Part shown: positions 12,556-23,765 of the stretch, piece by piece
Position numbering within the stretch: position 1 is the first letter of the stretch
Layout: every line of letters begins with the position of its first letter
NCBI RefSeq assembly: GCF_000276665.1
Contig: NW_004955404.1
Location: 35,828,545 to 35,892,544 of the forward strand
Length of the DNA stretch: 64,000 bases
Reading direction: 5' to 3'
From: Chinchilla lanigera
Taxonomy: Eukaryota > Chordata > Mammalia > Rodentia > Chinchillidae
Made by a program: the position numbers and the translations under genes
Notes under the pieces: model-generated
The model's database searches: none
Seen by the model: the letters and a program-made list of their open reading frames with translations, nothing else
Told to the model about the DNA's origin: nothing

Positions 12556-15500
12556 ATTTATTTAGAGGATACCATTCTTACCTCACTGATTCAAAAAATT
12601 CAAATTTGGATCTTTTTACTGTCCCTTAGTATTTGCCCCATGAAATATATTGCATAAACCAAAAACTAACAACACACAATTAAAACAATGGTCTAAACTT
12701 TAAAGCATTACTTGGAGTTTTTTTTTATGAACATTGTTGGCAAAAATACATGGTGCATTTACTGTTGCCATATTTTAACTTTCTAAATGTCTTAATTGAA
12801 ATGTTTAATTCCAGTAATATTTCCTGCTGGTATAAGATATTCATTTTTTCAACTCAGTAATAAACAGACTATTAAAATTGAAGTTTTTGAGGTGAAATGA
12901 ATTCCATGTATAGAATCTCTGGTCTAGTTTACGGATTGTGTAAGTGGATGAACCAATTAATGATCTGGTTAAAATTACAGTGCAGGTAGGTGCTAAAATA
13001 AGGACAAATTTGGTTCTTCATCTTTTCCATAAATAAAAGAAAATAAATTTTAAACATTGACTAAGTCTCTGTAAAGTTTTGGTGTGTGAAATGTTTCTTC
13101 TATTTTTAATTTTCATTTACCATTTCATGGTGTTTTATTCTACTCTTCTTAGTAGTTAGATGATAAAAGAAAACACAGATTACTTAAATTGGTAAGTGTA
13201 AAAAGGAAAAATTTAGAGATTACTTACAACTGCTCTGCAGACAGTGTAAACTCTGTGCAGGACCTCTATTTTAAAATTATTCTTCCGAGCTTTCAAACAA
13301 GCAGTTCTCAAACTCCTGAACATACTCTGTGAGGGTCAGTCATGCCTGAACTGATGCTTTTACTCAGTGTACACAAAGTGGGAGATTAAGTAGATCAGTT
13401 CCAGACCTGGGGAATCAGGAAGCTTAGTATGTTAGCTAATATTAAATTTAGTTGCTTTTAACAGAGGCTTCAAATAGTAATAAGTAAAAGATGGTAGGAT
13501 TCTATTTTCTCTTATTTCAAGGCAACAGGACAAGAATTTCTGTATTGACAAGACATAAAATCCTTCAAACCAATAGAAAAATTGTCTTTATCAGAAATAG
13601 AGAATCTTCAACTATTATAAAAGGAGGGAATAAAAACAGAATATAAAGAATATGTGAGTAGCACAGGGCCAGGATGATGGGGAAATTTCAATGTTGTGCC
13701 TTCAATTTTTGAAAATAATTTTGATAGTGGACCATGAGTAGAACAAGGCCTGTTTGTTCATATGAAGAAAGAATGGTTTAGAATAGTGACTTATGTGGCT
13801 CATGATAGTTTTGTGTTCCTCGTGTTTTATACAGTCCATGTTACTAAAAATTTGTTGACTGGATGGATGGCATGCATATATGAGATTCAACATTTTTTTG
13901 TGTGTACGTACTGTGTCCAGAGGCGACACTGCATTTAGTATGTGCATCTTTCAGCATGTGGCATAGTAAAATATTTTCAGACTGTATGCTTCCCAAAAGC
14001 CTGAAATATGAAAAAAGTGTTTATATGGAGCCCCTATTTGGTTTAAATTCAGCACAAAGGCAGTGTTTAAAAAGTAAAACAAGAATCGTATATTGAATTG
14101 CCTTGGGGCACTATAACTTCTACTTAATGTGAGTTTGTGAGAATTTTAAAATTTTTATTATATTGGATACTCTTTCATTTTCACTACACCATATAGAGTG
14201 TGTGTGTGTGTTTATATATATATATGCATGTATGTATCCTTTTTCTTTGTAGGCTGTGTCATTTATGTATCCTTGAATTTTTTAAAACAAAGCCAAGTAA
14301 GTCTGGGAAGGAGTCATGAAATCCTTCCCAAAATGGAAAATGGATGGTTCTATTGACTATTTTAGAACCGAGAGTTTCCATGATTGCAGGTTTAGCACCT
14401 TTTAAATTTGTGTTTTCTCTTTTTTTAGGCTGTTGTGGTAAGGTTTTAAAGACACAGTTCTGTTACTTAGTAAGAGTTTGCCTCCAAAAACAGTAACCAT
14501 ACATTTTTTACAGTGCTTGGCTGGTAAAACAGTATGTGCTTAAAAAAATCAGACAATATTAATTAAAATGCACATTTTTCAAAAGGATAGTTGCTCTCCC
14601 AGTGCAATGATATACATGTATTTTGTTTACAAACTTGTAGTCACACAAAGGAAGAGGCACTCTGTTTGGAAATGTCAATGGAATGAAACACTGTCATAGA
14701 ATAATGATCTCTTGTTTCCACATAAATGCCTTGGGAAAACTAAGATGTTCATTTTCAAAGCAGAAAACATTGATCCACTGGGTACCTCCTATTAAAATGA
14801 CTTTATTTTGTTCCAAAAAATGGCTCGCGTAAACTCATCCATTTAGTCTGATAGTTGTGCATTACAGAGAATGATATTCTTGTGGTGTAGTGTTACTAAA
14901 TAAATGAAAATCACTACATTTGCTTTGGTTTATTTGTCTGCAAAGCTGAATGAAGTTTGTTCATGAACACAGTAAAATTTCATAGTAGCAATTTAGAAAT
15001 GGTTTATTCTGATTTTATTTTTCTTTGATTTTTTAGAAGTAAACCTTTTCCAGTTCTAATCACGATGTAGTTTCATATTTCTAAATTCTATGTGGTCTAT
15101 TGAGAATTCTATATATTATTATACATGAGAAAACAGTCATATCACATAACATCTGAAGATTTGTGGCTGATGACTGCTCAAATGTAGATAATTCTACTAT
15201 CATAAAAAGGATAGAAAATCATGCCTGGTTTTGATACTATTTTAATCTGAATCACAAAAGGGAAGATGGCCAGAAATCCAGGGGGAAAGACAAAAAGGCT
15301 AAGATTTATGTGTTCAAACGATGTGCATGTACACACATATAACACAATGCACTGGGGCTCCAGCAGTGGCCACATTTTGGATGATGAATAGTCACATAAT
15401 CCCTTAGCCAAGTTTTCTGTCTGTCCTGACTGTGTATACTGTGGCATATTTGATGTCTCACTGGCAGTTAATCTGGCTTTATTGATACAAAACAATGTGC

Positions 15501-15604
15501 TTAGAATCATGTTTATATTATTAATTTTCAACCACCAGGATATAAGATTTTGCTTCCACTTTTGCATGACTGAGTAAATGGAGTAACTTTTGACATCATA
15601 GCAG
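12556..15604. other. Mostly unique DNA; hairpin pair and small microsatellite
   Basis: A (TG)n(TA)n microsatellite lies at about 14199-14225. Two short inverted repeats occur at 14305-14329 and 14346-14369 (see findings). The 155-codon minus-strand frame at 15178-15645 is the longest in the window but has no recognisable domain, signal or homologue, and it runs antisense into the exon-like block at 15605. Confidence 0.5.
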
Positions 15605-15694
15605 GTAAAACTGTACAAATCAAAGGAGAATGAAGAGCAAAGCAAAACCTTTTACGAAGTGACTTCTGTCCTCGATGGAGAAACAGTGCGACTG
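15605..15694 (+). other. Exon-like 90-bp open block (unassigned)
   Basis: A 30-codon stretch, exactly divisible by three, is flanked on the left by 'catagcag' (possible 3' splice site AG at 15603-15604) and on the right by 'gtaatg' (possible donor from 15695). In that frame it reads VKLYKSKENE followed by EQSKTFYEVT and SVLDGETVRL, with balanced charged and hydrophobic composition. I do not recognise the protein. The upstream pyrimidine tract is weak, which argues against a strong acceptor. It could be an exon of a very large gene spanning the window, a pseudoexon, a processed fragment, or chance in a conserved non-coding element. Confidence 0.25.
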
Positions 15695-15870
15695 GTAATG
15701 GTGCCGTTGCTTTACCGAATCTATTTATTGAAATAATGTTTACTGCCTTTCAAACTGTTTTCATGAACAGCATTTCTGTAATTAAAGGGCCCTATAACAT
15801 TGATAAACAGAAAGTTTTATAAACTATTACAGGAATTGTCCAATTATTATAAATTGTATTATGTTATTTA
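15695..15870. other. Candidate conserved non-coding block
   Basis: No repeat character and a composition richer in CpG than its surroundings ('ctttaccgaatctatttatt', 'aattaaagggccctataaca'). Homeodomain-like TAATTA/ATTA cores are present. This is an impression from texture only. Confidence 0.25.
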
Positions 15871-15962
15871 AAGGAAACAGATTTCTCATTCCTTGCCAAG
15901 AGATGGGGCACATCATAATGCTATGTGTTCATTTAAATCACTTTTAAAAGGGTCTCATTTTC

Positions 15963-16044
15963 CCCCTTTTTGTGGTACTGGGGATTGAACTCAGGGCCGT
16001 GTGCATGCTAGGCAAGCAATTACCACTGCCCTATCTCCCCATCC
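15963..16044 (-). mobile_element. Older ID-type SINE, antisense
   Basis: The plus strand reads 'tttttgtggtactggggatt', 'gaactcagggccgtgtgcat', 'gctaggcaagcaattaccac', 'tgccctatctccccat', the reverse complement of a tRNA-Ala-derived ID head. It lacks the 'ggtaccgg' diagnostic of the younger copies and no target duplication is obvious. Confidence 0.8.
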
Positions 16045-18482
16045 TTCATTCCCTCCTTTCTTGGATAACATAACAATTAGCCCAACAAATGCTCCAGTTT
16101 TTCTGTATTTTATTTACAGTACTGTTTACTTCTTCTCCTCTAGCATCTCTGTATAGACACAATCTCAGTGGAGATACGCTGTTAACCTAAATAGGATAAT
16201 CAGGCACCATCTATCAGGTGGAGAAGTTCTTGTGCCGTTGAACCTGCTGGATTACATAAATACAAGTAGTAATCACTAAGTAGAAACAAGTGTAATAGAG
16301 ACTTTCTGTAGAAAAGAAAATCAAGAACTTGTTTGTTAGTTGTGGTAGAATAAACATTGAGACTTATTTTATACTGAACCAGATTTTGAGTGTTCTCAGA
16401 CTCAAAGAAGTCTCCTCCTGTCCAAAGAGATAATGGGAACAGAGATGAAGTAAGAACATTGATCTTAAAAAAGGAATATGTGTGTCCAGTTATGTGCTAG
16501 AGATCATTAATGGACAAAGTCAGAAATTTATTGAGTTAGTAAACTGCTACTTATTTCCTTGAGTACAAGAGCAACAAATGTGCATATTTTTCTGAATATT
16601 AGAATGGAACAGTACTTTCCACAAAGTTCCTTCTGTGCCATCACTGATAGTGAAGCAATGTAACAGTTATTGATGCCAGATTTACTGAATCTGTATACTG
16701 AGTATTAGATGACAATGTTGCTCCAAGACTCCCATAGTTCTATCAAAAGCAATACAAATTGCTTTCACTTCACCCCAATATGACAAAATGACTGCTTATT
16801 CTTTAACTTGCCTCATCACTTGACCTTTCATATTTTGACATGTATCTTTCTCCCAAGTAAAATTTGATACTTAAATAAAGAAATAATCAATGGAACCACA
16901 AAGCTACTTCTGTTTCTTACCCTCTGGTCTCATGTTCTATGAGCTACTAGAATCCACATCATTTCTATCATCTTGTAGTTTATTCAGAAGACTTTAAATG
17001 TACATTCGGTCTTCATCATTTGAAATATTCTTTCAGAGAATTTTCACAAGTACATGATACAATTGATTAAGCAGAATTTTATCTGGAATCTCTTTTAAAT
17101 TTTTAAATCAAGAGAGAAAGTGTGTTTATTTTAATACTTGCTAAGTGTAGAATAATTTGTGAACTATTTTATACTCTCTACCCACTGATGTTTTTATAAA
17201 TTTCATGGCAAGCTATTTTCTCCATATCGTTTTATCTTGGATACATTAGCACAAAGACATTTCCTTTCAAATCTATTTTTAGTGACTCTTTGGCTCAGTA
17301 TAAAAAATCAATTAGGATATACTTAAATACTCTAATTTAGTATCAAAACTCCCAATCAGTAGAGCTAACATTTTCTTGATTACATTTCTAATAGGAAAGT
17401 GAAACGAGGATATATATTGGCACTTTTAACTGAGTAAATCAATACAATTCCAAATCATTCTGCTTTATTTTAAAGTGCCTTTGTTACCAAAAAAATCTAT
17501 AGTGACTAATTTATGAACTCCTAGAACCATTTAACATCATTGTTTAACCTTTGAAATGTTTCATAATTTTGAATAGCTCAGCAACTGCTATAATCTCAGA
17601 ATTACTAACTTCCTTTCAAGTACTGGACTACATACAAACCGGCTCAAGTCCTTCTTAGTTTCACTGAGTGCATTTCCTCATATATACACTTCCCTGCATA
17701 TATCTTAATTATTTCTGCTATCATAAGTTAAAAAACGTATTATATTTAAAAATGCTAAGGAGGAGGATGGATTTCTTAGCAGTTTGCATAGTATGAATAT
17801 ATAAAAGGTGCATTTTTGAAGGCTAAAACTATTGTTAGAAGGTACAATTTATCTGTTATGTCTTTTTAAGCAAATATGTTTCTATTTTAAAGCACACACC
17901 AGCAATTTTGTCATTAGACAACATCAAACAGTACCCAGAGGTAGGTAAATTGCGAGATCTAAGACAGTTGATTGTTTTTATGGCTCTTTCACTAAGATCC
18001 TGGATTAGTTGTATACATACATGTAGTGCATGCACAAGTGTGTATGTGTAACTGTTGGAAACAAAAATATTAGAAAAGCACTTGAACTTTTAATCACACA
18101 CAGAGTACAAGCAATAAAGCATCTTCTAGTATCAGTGAATAAAAATCCAATATAAATCATTTTAAAACATAAAATTATATATAATTGTCTTATTTTATGG
18201 TCTAATAATTTCCATAGAAACTAAGAGGAAACAGAGATAATTGCAGGCAAGCAGAAAAAAAAAGACAAAATAGTGTTTTCAATACTTCGTCCTCGTAGAT
18301 ATGTAAAGAAATAAACCAGAAAACTGGGAAAGGACTTTCCAGGCTACAAAAAAGGACAAAATGATCCTGATTTTCAGATTGCTTACACTCTGCCTAAAAC
18401 ATTCATACTAACATAGGGGTGATTTTAATTCCAAGAGGATATTCGTTACTGTTTAGAGATATTTTCAATGATTAAGAGAGGT
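16045..18482. other. Unique AT-rich DNA, no gene recognised
   Basis: Nothing that I can assign. No frame longer than about 60 codons. Confidence 0.55.
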
Positions 18483-19302
18483 TGTGTTGGTTTGGGGTTT
18501 ATTTTGCAAGGGGAACAATATAATACAGAACACATACTTCGTATGATTATTTATAATAGTCACCCAAAGAACAGTATACAAAAGAGTTCAGGAAATCTGT
18601 CCACACACTAAGACCAAGGAATCCAGCTGAGGGCCTGGATCCCACAACAATGTCCTACATGAGCTGAGCTGAATACCCAGAGCTCATAACAATGCCTTCC
18701 ATGAATCCAACTGGAGGCCCAGAGCCCATGACAATGTCTCATGCAGGCCTGTTTCACGGATCTACTCTGAATGCCCAAAGGTCAGTGGTGGAATCTACAA
18801 AGTCTGTGCTAGCAGGATGAAGGACCTGTGCTAGCAGGCTGAGGGATCTGCACTGGAGCCAGAAAGTGATGCTCCGAAAAACCAGAGCTCTCTCAAAAGG
18901 TACCACAGCCTTCCTTGGCAACAGTGAGGTCCCTAGCTCCTCTGATGATCAGGATGGCCGAGTTCCCATCAGGGAAGCCAATGCAGAAAGCTTTTTCCGG
19001 CATCTTCCCCTTCAGAACCAGGAAGCGATGCTCAAAGTGAGGACCAGAGCTCCCCAAAGTGAGCCAAAGCCATTCTCAGTGACAGTGAGGTCCCGAGCTC
19101 CTTGGAGGATGAAAACAGCCAAGTTCATGAGGAAAGCCAGCTCCCCACAGTCTCTCTCAGCTCCCAACAGCCTGATTCTTCTTCTCCAAGTCTGCCTCTT
19201 ATGCTGCCGGCAACAGTCCCCAGGTGGGCCTCCCACACCCAGCACCACTCACTCAGTTCAGCTGGGGGTTACAAGTTGACCACCAGTTATCAATCCACCA
19301 CA
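18483..19302 (-). repeat. Solo LTR of an endogenous retrovirus-like element, 5-bp target duplication
   Basis: The element starts TGTGTTGG (18483) and ends CCACCACA (19302), giving TG...CA termini, and is flanked by the 5-bp direct repeat GAGGT (18478-18482 and 19303-19307). A second copy with the same ends lies at 50498-51143. Orientation is inferred as minus: TTTATT at 18498-18503 is AATAAA on that strand close to the inferred 3' end, and the second copy has an A/T-rich ATAAAAA in a TATA-like place. No internal gag, pol or env flanks it. It carries a tandem duplication of about 160 bp (18857-19016 and 19017-19141) absent from the second copy. The 137-codon frame at 18866-19279 lies wholly within the LTR and is not evidence for a gene. 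A 5-bp duplication fits ERVL/MaLR; the family is unassigned. Confidence 0.85.
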
Positions 19303-19462
19303 GAGGTCCTCATGTATAGATCACTGGACAAACCAGGATAGGAACTGGGGAATTTGAATTAGATCTAGTAGGTCAAGTCCAGGGCTGCTGCTAAATTTTC
19401 TACAATGAACAGAATAGTGCCCTAACAGTAGAGTATCATTTTGACCATAATATCAATAGTGG

Positions 19463-19863
19463 TGTTATAGTTTATGTCTGAATGTCCCCCAAAGCCTCAT
19501 TCAGTCAAGAGGCAGGCTTCTAGAGTTCATGGTCCAATGTTGGAATTATGGATGTGAGTGCTACCCTGCCCTAGAGTGGATAGTTTTGCATATCTAAAGG
19601 AAAAATAGAGGCTGCTTGCCACCATTCCTCTCTTTCGCCCTTGTTGCTTTTACTGTGTTCTGTCTCCATGAACGTTTGCCCTCTGCCATGTGCCCCTCTG
19701 CCTTGGAGCCAGCCAAGTATGGACTGAAACCTCCACAAACTGTGAGCTAAATAAACCCTACCTTCCGTCCTTCCTTCCTTTCTTCCTTCCTTCCTTCCTT
19801 CCTTCCTTCAATATTGGGAGTCAGGTATTTTGTCTCAACAATGCGAGAAAATTAACCAAGACA
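19463..19863 (+). repeat. MaLR-type LTR, sense
   Basis: It starts 'tgttatagtttatgtctgaa', contains 'gtcccccaaagcctcatt' and 'ccaagtatggactgaaacct', has a polyadenylation signal AATAAA at 19750-19755, and ends 'gagaaaattaaccaagaca'. The flanks AGTGG (19458-19462) and AGTGC (19864-19868) look like a 5-bp target duplication with one change. The LTR at 40966-41335 is the same family on the other strand. A (TTCC)n tract has expanded just after the polyadenylation signal. Confidence 0.85.
19761..19809. repeat. (TTCC)n microsatellite inside LTR
   Basis: Tetranucleotide CCTT/TTCC repeats with two interruptions (GTCC and TTTC), placed after the LTR polyadenylation signal where the sister copy has 'cttttcttcctt'. 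It probably grew from that pyrimidine run. Confidence 0.95.
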
Positions 19864-20877
19864 AGTGCTAAGGCTGAAAGCCCTTGAGCAAATTTGAGAA
19901 TCTGCTAGTAAGTTTCTCATGTCTTGCATGACACACTGGTCTGTGAGAAGGTGAAAGCTGCGTCCTCCTGCATTTATCCAGGCATGTCATAGTTTTAGAT
20001 TCTAATGAAAGGTATAACAATAAAAAGGTTTATTGCAGACCCATTGGTTTGCATCAGTAAAACTTAATGAAGTCCAAAGAAGTCAAAGTAAGTACCATAG
20101 TGACATTGTTGTCTGTATGTTTATTTAGATCTTTAATTATTGTTATCAATATGATGTCATTTTCTATACCAAAACATTATATTTATTGTAAGCATTTCAT
20201 AATTTTAATGCTACTATAGATGAAATTATTTTCAAAATTTTCAGTTTTGCGTTTTTTTTTTTACAGAAGTAAAACTGATTTTCAGTATTAATCTTGTATT
20301 CCTCAAGGGACTAAACTTGTTTATGAGTTCTAGGAGTTTTGGTACATTGTTTAGGATTTCCTATATAAAAATCATAGAAAAGTGAAAAAATAAGGTTTTA
20401 TGCCTTTGCTAATTTGGATATCTTTCATTTGTTTTTCCTGTGTAATAACTCTGGCTAGAACTTTGAGTACATTATTAAGTGGAGAAGGCAAGAGAGGATA
20501 TGTGTCTTTTTCTTGCTCTGTAGGGGAAAGTACTCAGACTTCTATCATGAAGTATGACATTAACTGTAGGCCTTTCATGATTTATATTTAGCAATTTGTG
20601 AAAATTCTTTTCTAATCAGGCTTATTGAAGTTTTTGATGGATAGAAGTTAGATTAAGTAAAATTCCTTTTCTTAGTTAGTTGAGATGGTAGTATGCTTTT
20701 GTTTTTTATTCTGTTGATACAGTATATTCATCTATTACATAGATTTTCAGTGTTAAATGAACTTTGCAATGCAATTATACATCCCACTGAGAAATGATGT
20801 ATAGTCAGTATTATATAGTTTGATCGAATTTTCATTTGTAAAGATTTCCCATACAGTACTCCACCAATTCTTAAAGC
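19864..20877. other. Unique AT-rich DNA
   Basis: No repeat or coding signature recognised. Confidence 0.5.
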
Positions 20878-21008
20878 TGAGCAAAGAAAGAGAGAGAGAC
20901 ACAAAGAGGGAAGAGGAAGAGGGACAAGGAAAAGAACAATGAGAAAGAGGAGAAATGGAAGAACAAGAGGAAGAAGAGGAAGAAGAAAAAGAGAAGCAGG
21001 AGGAGAAA
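20878..21008. repeat. GA-rich purine tract
   Basis: About 130 bp of nearly pure A/G on the plus strand, with gaagag and gaggaagaa motifs. The 107- and 113-codon minus-strand frames across it (Ser/Leu/Phe/Pro-rich) are artefacts of this low-complexity sequence. It directly precedes the L1 relic. Confidence 0.9.
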
Positions 21009-21069
21009 GACCACACTGGACATTTAAAACAGACAGAAGAAAACAAAATAACAAGAGTATATCTATCAA

Positions 21070-23765
21070 TAATCACCTGACTATAAGCAGACTAAATTAC
21101 TGAATTAAAATACACAGGCTGCATACATTATTTAAAAGGGGCTCAAGGACATCCTGCCTTGAAGAAACAGATTTCTCCAGTAAAGATACTCAAAATCCAA
21201 AAGTGAAAGGATGGCAAAAGATAGTAGTGACACTGCATCACACAAAGTAGACTTTAAGTAAAACACTGTAAAAAGATAGTCAGTCACTAGATAATCATCA
21301 AAGAATTAACTAAAGAGGAAGATCGGATTATAAATGTATATGCATCTAATTCAAGAATACCCATATTTATAAAGCAAACTGTATTAGATCCAAAGTTAGA
21401 AATAGGCTCCAATAACACAATAGTGGGGAATTTAAATACCCCACTTTTGACAACGGGCATATGATTCAGATAAATAATAAATAAACTTTAGAGTTCTGTA
21501 CTACCATATAGACCAAATATTACCAACTGCCAATTACTATTTGCAAAACATTTCATTCAACATCTATGAATTCCATAATAATTTAATCAACACACAGAAA
21601 TTTTCTAGAATAGACCACATACTAAGACACAAAACAAGTCCTTACAAATTAGAAAAATCAAAATCCTATTACGGTAGGATAATTATAAAGAAACTTTAGA
21701 TATTATACAACTACATGGAGGTTGTACAACACACTTAAAAATTAAATTAAAAAATCCTCAAAAGAAACAAAACTGACAAGATATCAAAATTTACAGTATA
21801 CAACAAAAGTAGTAATAAGAGGAAATTTTATAGTAATAAGTACATAAATTAAAAAGGAGAGATTTCAAATAAGCTAATGACACATACAAAAAGAAAATCA
21901 AGAGCAAGGTAAACCCCAAATTAGAAGGAAAAAACAACTAAAAAAGTAAAAACAATACAAAAATCAATGAAAGTAAACTTAGTTTTTAGAAAAAACTAAT
22001 AAAATCAGTAAATCTTTCACTGCCTTGAAAAGAAAAGAGAGCTATCCAAATAAAGAAACTCAGAGATGGAAATGGAACAGCCAATCACATAAAAATACAA
22101 CCAGTCTTCACGGGCTATTTATAAATAAATACATGCTATCGAACTAGAAAACTTGGAAGAAACATGTAAGTTTATGAATACATGTCACCTACTAAGGTTG
22201 AACCATAAGCACACAAAATTTCTTTTTTTTTTTTTTTGTACTGGGAATCGAACTCAGGACCTTGCGCTTGCCAGGCAAGCGCTTGTGCCACTGGGCTATA
22301 TCCCCGGCCCTGAGCACACAAAATTTCTGAATAGCGCAATACCAAATAACACAATGAAACGGAATCAATAATAATAATTAAAAGATAAAAGTACCCAAGA
22401 AAGAAAAAACCAGGATGGTTGTCATCACTGCTGTACTCTCCCAAACTTTTAAGGCATAATGGATATAGACTACCCTGAAACAATTTCAAACAACCAAAAA
22501 AGAGAAAATTTCCAAACTCAGTCTTCAAGAATTGCATTAATCTGATACCCAAACCTGATAAAGATATAATAAAAAAAACTTGTAGTCTAAAATTGCTAAT
22601 GAACATAAATTTAAAAATTCAAAACAAAGTACTAGCAAACTGAATAGAATGGCACATCATCAAGCAGAATTTTATCTCAAGGATGATATTGTGGTTATTT
22701 AGATCTATACAAATCAGTAAATGTAATTTCATGTCAATAGACTAAAGGAAAAGTATCATGTAATCACCTCAGATACAGGAAAGCATTCAACAAAGTTCAA
22801 CCCCTTCTTAAGATAAAAATCTTAAACAAATGAGTTGAAGGGACTGTATGTCAACATACTATAGGTTACCTTTGAGAAATCCACTATCAACCTCATATTA
22901 ATAACTATAACAAGATAAGGATGTCTATTGTCACTGTCTTTATTCAACACTGACTACATTATAATTAAGCAAGATAGGGAAATACAGTAAATGGTGCCCA
23001 GATAAGAAGAGATTATACCAAAACATCTCCTTTTACAATCATATGATTATATACAGAGGAAAAAACTAAAGATTGCCTGAATGACTATTAAAATTGATAA
23101 AGAAATTCAGTAAAGTTGTAGGATACAAAATTAACATAAAAATTCAGTGGCAAATTAACTTAAAAATTCAGACCAAATATTACCAACTACCAATTACTAC
23201 TTGCAAAACATTTCATTCAACATCTATGAATTCCATAATAATTTAATCAACACACAGAAAATTTTCTAGAATAGACCACATACAAAGACACAAAACAAGT
23301 CCTTACAAATTAGAAAAATCAAAATCCTATTATGGATCTTTCTTAATCATATTGAAATGAAACTAGAAGTTAATTATTAAGAAACTTTAGAAATTATACA
23401 ATAATGCACCAATAACAAATTCACTGAGAAAAAATTCATGAAAGTAATTTTACTTACAATAGTGACAAAAATACCTAGGAAAAAATTTTATCCAAGAGAG
23501 TGAAAATTACTAAGTCCTGATGAAAGATATGATATGGGAAGGAACCAGTGGAGGAGCTCATCAATGGATGACAGGAACAAGAACATGTAGTACATAAACA
23601 GAATGGAATATTATTCCACTGTAAAAAAGAATGAAATACTATCATTTCCACCAAAATAGATGGAACTGGAAGATATAATGTTGAATGAAATAATTCAGAT
23701 ATAGAAAGAAAAATACTATATGCTATTTCTCGTATATGAAAGCCACTCCTTCCCAAAAACACTCC
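21070..23765 (+). mobile_element. Old L1 ORF2 relic with internal duplication and deletion
   Basis: Nucleotide matches to L1 ORF2 occur in order: endonuclease region ('actaaattactgaattaaaa', 'aagtgaaaggatggcaaaag', 'gactttaagtaaaacactgt', 'aatagtggggaatttaaata'), reverse transcriptase region ('ataaccaagataaggatgtc'-like stretch at 22905-22930, 'cagtaaagttgtaggataca' at 23110), and the ORF2 3' end ('gaatggaatattattccact', 'agatggaactggaagatata'). All frames are broken. A younger ID is nested at 22224-22312. A segment of the endonuclease-RT region (21511-21710) recurs at 23171-23402, placed between the RT region and sequence resembling 'aaagtaatccatttacaat'; a further deletion then joins to the C-terminal end (about 23484). 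Confidence 0.85.
22224..22312 (-). mobile_element. ID SINE nested in L1, antisense, 16-bp target duplication
   Basis: Poly-T, then 'gtactgggaatcgaactcag', 'gaccttgcgcttgccaggc' and 'ctatatccccggccc': the reverse complement of an ID. The 16-bp AGCACACAAAATTTCT is present at 22208-22223 and 22313-22328. The insertion splits the L1 ORF2 relic, so it postdates it. It has CAGTAC/GTACTGGG in place of the full 'ggtaccgg' motif. The 144-codon minus-strand frame at 22172-22606 spans this SINE and is not a gene. Confidence 0.95.

Noticed and set aside
15178..15645. 155-codon minus frame, longest in the window
   Set aside because: Composition is that of AT-rich non-coding DNA (many Ile, Ser, Tyr, Cys), there is no recognised domain, and it is antisense to a better exon-like block.
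18866..19279. 137-codon plus frame, with an overlapping minus frame
   Set aside because: It lies entirely inside the solo LTR, which has mapped ends and a target duplication. The reading is a by-product of LTR sequence.
20728..21076. Minus frames of 107 and 113 codons, Ser/Leu/Phe-rich, membrane-like
   Set aside because: They are produced by the GA-rich purine tract at 20878-21008 and have no domain.
22172..22606. 144-codon minus frame
   Set aside because: It crosses an ID SINE nested in an L1 relic.
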